Assembly: GCA_003584705.1 (NCBI GenBank)
Contig: AP018536.1
Span: forward strand, 2,542,001-2,606,000
DNA: 64,000 nucleotides
DNA from: Lachnospiraceae bacterium GAM79
GTDB taxonomy: Bacteria; Bacillota; Clostridia; Lachnospirales; Lachnospiraceae
Reading direction: 5' to 3'
Shown here: positions 59,573-64,000 of the stretch, in pieces
How the letters are laid out: each line of letters opens with the position of its first letter
Position numbering within the stretch: position 1 is the stretch's first letter
Made by a program: the position numbers and the translations under genes
The notes under the pieces: model-generated
What the model was told of the DNA's origin: nothing
Seen by the model: only the letters and a program-made list of their open reading frames with translations
The model's database searches: none

Positions 59573-61210
59573 ATGATCAGTGCAAACAACGTAACTTACC
59601 GTGTGGGTAAGAAAGCATTATTCGAAGATGTCAACATCAAGTTTACCGAAGGCAACTGTTACGGTCTCATCGGAGCCAACGGTGCCGGTAAATCCACCTT
59701 TTTAAAGATTCTGTCCGGTCAGCTGGACACTACCAAAGGTGATATCGTCATCACCCCCGGTCAGCGTCTCTCCGTGTTGGAACAGGATCATTTCAAATAC
59801 GATGACAACGTGGTTATGGATACCGTTATCATGGGTAACGAACGTCTCTTCCAGATCATGAAGGAAAAGGATGCCATCTACGCCAAGGAAGATTTCAGTG
59901 ACGAGGACGGTATCCGTGCCAGCGAACTGGAAGCTGAATTCGCCGAGATGGACGGTTGGGAAGCAGAGTCCAATGCTGCCATGCTGTTAAACGGTCTTGG
60001 CATCGGCACCGAGTTCCACTACTCTCTCATGAAGGATCTGGACGGCAGCCTGAAGGTGAAGGTCCTGTTGGCCAAGGCACTGTTCGGTAATCCCGACATT
60101 CTGCTGCTGGATGAGCCGACCAACCATCTGGATCTGGATGCGATCGCATGGTTGGAAGATTTCCTGATTGATTTCGAGAATACCGTTATCGTAGTATCCC
60201 ATGACCGTTACTTCCTGAACAAGGTATGTACCCAGATCGCCGACATCGACTACGGCAAGATTCAGCTGTATGCCGGTAACTACGACTTCTGGTACGAGTC
60301 CAGCCAGCTGCTGATCAAGCAGATGAAGGAAGCCAACAAGAAAAAGGAAGAAAAGATCAAGGAACTGCAGGAGTTTATCTCGCGTTTCTCCGCAAATGCT
60401 TCCAAGTCCAAGCAGGCTACTTCCAGAAAACGTGCACTGGAAAAAATTGAGCTGGATGATATTAAGCCTTCCAGCAGAAAATATCCTTATATTGACTTCC
60501 GCCCCGAGCGTGAGATCGGTAACGAGGTACTGGCTGTGGAGCATCTGTCCAAGACCATCAACGGTGAAAAGGTGCTGGATGACATTTCCTTCACTCTGGG
60601 CCGTGAAGACAAGGTGGCTTTCGTAGGTAGCTGCGAGCTGGCGAAGACTACTCTGTTCCAGATCCTGGCCGGGGAAATGGAGCCGGACGAGGGAACCTAC
60701 AAGTGGGGTGTTACCACTTCCCAGTCCTACTTCCCGAAGGACAATACCGCAGAGTTCGACAATGATATGACCATCGCCGACTGGCTGACCGGCTACTCTC
60801 CCGTAAAGGATGCCACTTATGTCCGTGGTTTCCTGGGACGTATGCTGTTCGCCGGCGAAGACGGTGTGAAAAAGGTCCGCATCCTCTCCGGTGGTGAGAA
60901 GGTTCGCTGTCTGCTGTCCAAGATGATGATCAGCGGTGCCAACTGCCTGATCCTGGATGAGCCCACGAACCATCTGGACATGGAGTCCATCACCGCACTG
61001 AACAACGGTCTGATCAAGTTCCCCGGTGTGGCACTGTTCTCCTGCCATGACCACCAGTTCGTACAGACCACTGCCAACCGTATCATCGAGATCCTGCCAA
61101 ACGGCAGCCTGGTAGACAAGATCACTACCTACGATGAGTATCTGGCAAGCGATGAAATGGCAAGAAAGCGTACTGTATTCACTGCACAGACCGAGGACGA
61201 CGAGAACTAA
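59573..61210 (+). CDS. ABC-F family ATPase (YkpA/YbiT-like)
   Basis: A 545-residue soluble protein with two ABC domains, acting on ribosomes. Domain 1: Walker A 'GLIGANGAGKSTFLKILSGQ', signature region 'SLMKDLDGSLKVKVLLAKAL', Walker B 'ILLLDEPTNHLDLDAIAWLE'. The interdomain linker is helical ('MKEANKKKEEKIKELQEFIS'). Domain 2: 'FVGSCELAKTTLFQILAGE', signature 'ILSGGEKVRCLLSKMM', Walker B 'CLILDEPTNHLDMESITALN'. In domain 2 the Walker A has AKTT in place of GKTT, and in domain 1 the LSGG motif is replaced by 'LDGS'; both seem usual in this subfamily. GAGG precedes the ATG. Confidence 0.92.
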   Translation: MISANNVTYRVGKKALFEDVNIKFTEGNCYGLIGANGAGKSTFLKILSGQLDTTKGDIVITPGQRLSVLEQDHFKYDDNVVMDTVIMGNERLFQIMKEKDAIYAKEDFSDEDGIRASELEAEFAEMDGWEAESNAAMLLNGLGIGTEFHYSLMKDLDGSLKVKVLLAKALFGNPDILLLDEPTNHLDLDAIAWLEDFLIDFENTVIVVSHDRYFLNKVCTQIADIDYGKIQLYAGNYDFWYESSQLLIKQMKEANKKKEEKIKELQEFISRFSANASKSKQATSRKRALEKIELDDIKPSSRKYPYIDFRPEREIGNEVLAVEHLSKTINGEKVLDDISFTLGREDKVAFVGSCELAKTTLFQILAGEMEPDEGTYKWGVTTSQSYFPKDNTAEFDNDMTIADWLTGYSPVKDATYVRGFLGRMLFAGEDGVKKVRILSGGEKVRCLLSKMMISGANCLILDEPTNHLDMESITALNNGLIKFPGVALFSCHDHQFVQTTANRIIEILPNGSLVDKITTYDEYLASDEMARKRTVFTAQTEDDEN

Positions 61211-61217
61211 GACAAAT

Positions 61218-61252
61218 AAAATGGATGCCGGTAATGCCGACATCCATTTTTT
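61218..61252 (+). terminator. Terminator after the ABC-F gene
   Basis: AAAATGGATG and CATCCATTTT flank an inner GCCG.../...GCCGA loop and are followed by TT; the T run is six long. It lies seven bases after the stop and just before the ribosome site of the PHP gene. Confidence 0.8.
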
Positions 61253-61270
61253 GAAAGGAGCTTTACTATT

Positions 61271-62131
61271 ATGGTAGATTTACACGTACACTCCACCTGC
61301 TCCGATGGCACTTTCACACCGGAGGAATTAGTCGATTACGCGATGGAAAAGGGACTGCGTGCCTTCGCCCTCACAGATCATGATACCGTAAACGGATTGG
61401 ACCGGGCGATCCGGTATGCGGAAGGATCCCCGGCTGACGCTCCCGCGCCTCAGGTGCCGGAAGTCATCCCCGGTATAGAGCTTTCCACAGAATACCAGGG
61501 AAAAGATATCCACATGGTGGGACTTTTCATTGATTACCACCAGCCGGATTTTGCTCATTACCTGGAGGATTTCATCCATTCCCGAGAGAACCGCAACGAG
61601 AAAATGTGCGCACTCCTTCGAGAACATGACATTGATATCACCTATGAAGCGCTTCTGGCAGAATTCCCCGGTGCAGTTATCACCAGGGCGCATTTTGCAA
61701 GGTATCTGCTCTCCCACGGCTATATCCAGAGCATGAAGGAAGCATTTGACCGCTATGTGGGCGACCACTGTCCCTGTTTCGTTCCGAGAGAAAAGGTGAC
61801 CCCTGCTCAGGCGGTGGAGTTGATCCTCGGTGCCGGCGGCGTTCCCGTGCTGGCGCACCCGATCCTCTACCATATGAGCGACGAGCGATTGGATAACCTC
61901 GTGGCAGAATTAAAGAGCATCGGCCTCGTAGGTATCGAAGCCATCTACAGCACCTACAACACTGCTGAAGAACGACAGATCCGGGGTCTTGCCTCCAAAT
62001 ACGACTTGAAGATCAGCGGCGGCTCCGACTTCCACGGTGCCAATAAGCCCAAGATCGACCTCGGCACCGGCTGGGGCAAGCTGTATGTGCCGGATGAAGT
62101 GCTGGAAAATCTGCGCCCGGGCCGGAAATAA
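61271..62131 (+). CDS. PHP-domain phosphoesterase (RNase AM/YciV-like)
   Basis: A 286-residue PHP-family metal-dependent phosphoesterase. Motif I 'MVDLHVHSTCSDGTFTPEEL' with HxH, then 'ALTDHDTVNG' (DHD), 'VIPGIELSTEYQGKDIHMVG' (Glu and His), 'RAHFARYLLSHGYI', 'VLAHPILYH' and the last pair 'ISGGSDFHGANKPKIDLG' (DxH). All nine metal ligands of the family seem present. Relatives include RNase AM, a 5'-3' exoribonuclease, and nucleotide phosphoesterases. AAAGGAG precedes the ATG. It is followed by the 62134-62608 structured element. Confidence 0.9.
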   Translation: MVDLHVHSTCSDGTFTPEELVDYAMEKGLRAFALTDHDTVNGLDRAIRYAEGSPADAPAPQVPEVIPGIELSTEYQGKDIHMVGLFIDYHQPDFAHYLEDFIHSRENRNEKMCALLREHDIDITYEALLAEFPGAVITRAHFARYLLSHGYIQSMKEAFDRYVGDHCPCFVPREKVTPAQAVELILGAGGVPVLAHPILYHMSDERLDNLVAELKSIGLVGIEAIYSTYNTAEERQIRGLASKYDLKISGGSDFHGANKPKIDLGTGWGKLYVPDEVLENLRPGRK

Positions 62132-62133
62132 CT

Positions 62134-62608
62134 GGAAAGTTAGTAAAGAAATGCTATCAAATCCCCGTAGCCCTTGGCAAGGTATAAGAAACGCGGCACG
62201 CTCGCGCTCTGTCGCAGAGCGTAGCGGTACATAAGCGGTCACAATACGACCGCTAAGTACCGACGTCTGCTTACGGCACTGCTTATTCTTATACCCAGCC
62301 GGGGCTACTGGTTTTTTTGAAAGCTTTCCAAAACGCAGAACTCCCGGCGTATGCGGTGCCATGTCGAAGATGTTTGTCGGAGGATGTTGATATTTTCTAG
62401 AAAAGTGCTGAAAGGCAGGGGGAAAGCGGACACGATGTCCGCGTCAGCCGATTGTCGACATGGATGTCGACTGTAGGCGGCCCCGTCATGACGAGAACTA
62501 CTCATCACTTTTCGTAGAAAATTCACATCCGGAGACCTTACATCGAGACATGTGTATCGCATGCTCCGGGAGTTCGTGGATTTTGCCAATGTATTTAACT
62601 AACTTTCC
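62134..62608. repeat. Structured intergenic element with nested inverted repeats
   Basis: GGAAAGTTAGT (62134-62144) and ACTAACTTTCC (62598-62608) are 11-bp terminal inverted repeats. Inside are two large imperfect hairpins: 62168-62191 with 62286-62308 (GTAGCCC...GGTATAAGAA), and 62330-62407 with 62506-62584 (about 78 bases each). Smaller perfect hairpins fill the loops, such as AGCGGTC/GACCGCT, CGCTCTG/CAGAGCG, GCGGACA/TGTCCGC and GTCGACAT/ATGTCGAC. It fills exactly the gap between two convergent genes. It could be a miniature mobile element, a structured RNA or a large bidirectional terminator. A minus-strand frame at 62305-62589 is probably chance. Confidence 0.7.
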
Positions 62609-62610
62609 AT

Positions 62611-63384
62611 TTAGTTACCGCACTCTACGCTGATGCGGTTGAAGATCGCCATGATCTCCTCGGTGTTGATGGTCTTCTTCTCTTCTCCGGCTTTGTCGAG
62701 GATGGCTTTTCCTTCGTGCATCATGATCAGGCGGTTACCGTATTCCACGGCATAGCGCAGATTGTGGGTGACCATAATAGTGGTCACTTTCTTCTCCTTT
62801 ACGACCTGATCGGTGAGCTCCATGATGATCTCCGCAGTCTTGGGATCCAGCGCAGCGGTATGCTCATCCAGAATGAGAAAATCAATCGGTGTCATGGTAG
62901 CCATGAGCAGCGCCAGTGCCTGTCTCTGTCCTCCGGAGAGGGAGCCGACCTGCACACCCATCTTATCTTCCAGTCCCAGATTTAAGGGACGTAACATCTC
63001 GCGATACTCTTCCAGCTTTGCTTTATTCACACCACGTCCCAGGTTATAAGGCTTGCCCTTATTCTCCGCAATGGACATGTTCTCTAAAATCGTCATGCCG
63101 GGGCAGGTTCCCTTGGAAGGATCCTGATAGACTCTGCCGATCCGACGCTGACGAATATAATCCTTCTGTCTCGTAATATCTTCTCCGTGGATCAGGATCT
63201 TGCCGCTGTCCACCGCAATGCTTCCACAGATGATGTTCAGCATGGAAGTCTTACCGGAACCATTGCTTCCTACAACGGATACGAATTCTCCGTCCTTTAC
63301 CGTAAGGTTGAAATCCTTGAACAGGCACAGCTCGTTAACCGAACCGGGATTGTAATTCTTGTTGATATTGATAAGTTCTAGCAT
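62611..63384 (-). CDS. ABC transporter ATP-binding protein
   Basis: A 257-residue ATPase subunit. Walker A 'VVGSNGSGKTSMLNIICGS' near 40, Q-loop 'RIGRVYQDPSKGT', signature 'GSLSGGQRQALALLMA' near 150, Walker B 'DFLILDEHTAALDPKTAEII' and the switch His 'TTIMVTHNLRYA'. 'TCPGMTILENMSIAENKGKP' is typical of the ATPases paired with BPD_transp_2-type permeases and a substrate-binding lipoprotein, an uptake system often annotated for aromatic amino acids. The start overlaps the permease end by seven bases. The substrate is not fixed by sequence. Confidence 0.92.
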   Translation of the reverse strand: MLELININKNYNPGSVNELCLFKDFNLTVKDGEFVSVVGSNGSGKTSMLNIICGSIAVDSGKILIHGEDITRQKDYIRQRRIGRVYQDPSKGTCPGMTILENMSIAENKGKPYNLGRGVNKAKLEEYREMLRPLNLGLEDKMGVQVGSLSGGQRQALALLMATMTPIDFLILDEHTAALDPKTAEIIMELTDQVVKEKKVTTIMVTHNLRYAVEYGNRLIMMHEGKAILDKAGEEKKTINTEEIMAIFNRISVECGN

Positions 63385-64000
63385 GCTTTCACCTTCTTTC
63401 TGTCCATGCTGACCACCAGAATGATCAGGAACAGGACTGCTGTGATCAGCTTGATGGCATTAGGGCTGATACCTGCGAACATGGCTACTGCCACACATGC
63501 CTTATACAGAATGGATCCCACCACAACACTGCTGGTCACACGGAAAAATGTTACCTTCTTGAACAGGCTGGTGCCGATGATAACGCTGGCCAGACCGATG
63601 ACTACCGCACCGGTTCCGATGGAAATCTCAAAACTTCTCTGCTGCTGTGCATAGATACAACCGCTTAAGGATACCAGACCATTGGCAATGGACAGCCCCA
63701 CAATCTTCACCAGTCCTTTATCCACACCGAGGCTGGTAACGATGGTATCATTGTCACCTACGGCACGAAGTAAAAATCCGGACTTGGTGCTCATGTACCA
63801 GTCTAACAGATATTTTGCTACCATGGTGATCAGGAAAATAATGATCACATTTTTGAAATTTACCAAGAAACCCGGGGTAATACTATTCACAAAGCTGTTG
63901 TTGAAAATATTTTCCTTATCAAAAATAGCTACATAGCCGGAGCCTGCCACCCACAGATTGATGGTATACAGACCGGTCATCATGATGATACCGGAGAGCA
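63378..64000 (-). CDS. ABC transporter permease, BPD_transp_2 type (partial)
   Basis: The C-terminal ~207 residues of a permease that runs off the right edge; the frame is open to base 64000 ('LSGIIMMTGLYTINL' near the edge), so the ATG at 63983 is internal. Hydrophobic segments include 'VIIIFLITMVAKYLLDWYM', 'IGTGAVVIGLASVIIGTSLF' and 'LITAVLFLIILVVSM'. The loop 'SGFLLRAVGDNDTIVTSLGV' is the typical EAA-like motif of this permease class ('G...RA.G.N'). It overlaps the ATPase gene. A substrate-binding protein gene is expected outside the window. Confidence 0.88.
   Translation of the reverse strand, partial: LSGIIMMTGLYTINLWVAGSGYVAIFDKENIFNNSFVNSITPGFLVNFKNVIIIFLITMVAKYLLDWYMSTKSGFLLRAVGDNDTIVTSLGVDKGLVKIVGLSIANGLVSLSGCIYAQQQRSFEISIGTGAVVIGLASVIIGTSLFKKVTFFRVTSSVVVGSILYKACVAVAMFAGISPNAIKLITAVLFLIILVVSMDRKKVKAC

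Noticed and set aside
59987..61243. 418-codon minus-strand frame opposite the ABC-F gene
   Set aside because: A shadow of the ABC-F gene in the antisense strand; the plus-strand gene has all ABC motifs.
62305..62589. 94-codon minus-strand frame in the structured element
   Set aside because: It lies within the long inverted repeats, has no ribosome site and no recognisable protein pattern; structure explains the sequence better.

Overview
The window looks like a chromosomal segment of a motile Lachnospiraceae-type member of Clostridia. Genes usually carry strong GGAGG-type ribosome binding sites, the families are those common in gut Clostridia (DUF4364, DUF4250, DUF4428/SHOCT, DUF368, RACo-like DUF4445, CsoR/CopA, TnpV/TnpW elements), and there is a full methyl-accepting chemotaxis protein. 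The species cannot be fixed from the sequence.

Layout. 1-5.2 kb: the end of a radical SAM gene, a DUF4364 gene, rarA, a receiver-GGDEF protein and a sortase-anchored surface protein. 5.4-21.6 kb: an AT-richer accessory island, all on the minus strand, with about fifteen small proteins that have no visible signal peptide. It includes paralogue pairs, decayed copies, a FlxA-like and a FliD-like protein, and two complete AgrC/LytTR-type two-component systems. 21.7-31.5 kb: a mobilizable Tn4451/TndX-like element with relaxase, frameshifted MobC, ParM-like ATPase plus small partner genes, large serine recombinase, TnpW and TnpV, carrying a DUF1016 nuclease-type gene and a zinc-ribbon protein. 31.7-64 kb: mostly housekeeping and adaptive genes: LemA, a lipoprotein, an orphan LytTR regulator, a MerR regulator, a polysaccharide deacetylase, the chemotaxis receptor, a RACo-like protein, ClpB, copper export (csoR, copA), a methyltransferase, MetY, MATE, GH43 with a divergent AraC regulator, a PTS EIIA-like protein without its histidines, DUF368, cold shock protein with a leader attenuator, an AAC(3)-like enzyme, GDPD, an MFS carrier, ABC-F, a PHP phosphoesterase, and the start of an ABC importer.

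The 5.4-21.6 kb island is the most likely undescribed system. Its two halves have the same plan: a LytTR two-component system, then a pair of 9-17 bp direct repeats spaced 20-21 bp, then a run of small genes. At least seven of its proteins, from different families, end in the same kind of C-terminal tail (hydrophobic-Asp-x-x-hydrophobic). The FlxA-like and FliD-like members and GCCGAT elements resembling sigma-28 -10 boxes suggest a link to the flagellum or its export apparatus. That link is inference. Several members are broken: one has an in-frame stop codon, and three or four short remnants lie between genes, which points to rapid birth and death of paralogues.

Other notable items: a CopA with a CopZ-like C-terminal domain preceded by an internal ribosome binding site and ATG; a dispersed inverted-repeat element present twice (43.0 and 51.3 kb, opposite orientations); and a 475-bp highly structured element between convergent genes at 62.1-62.6 kb. 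No rRNA, tRNA or CRISPR array was recognised.
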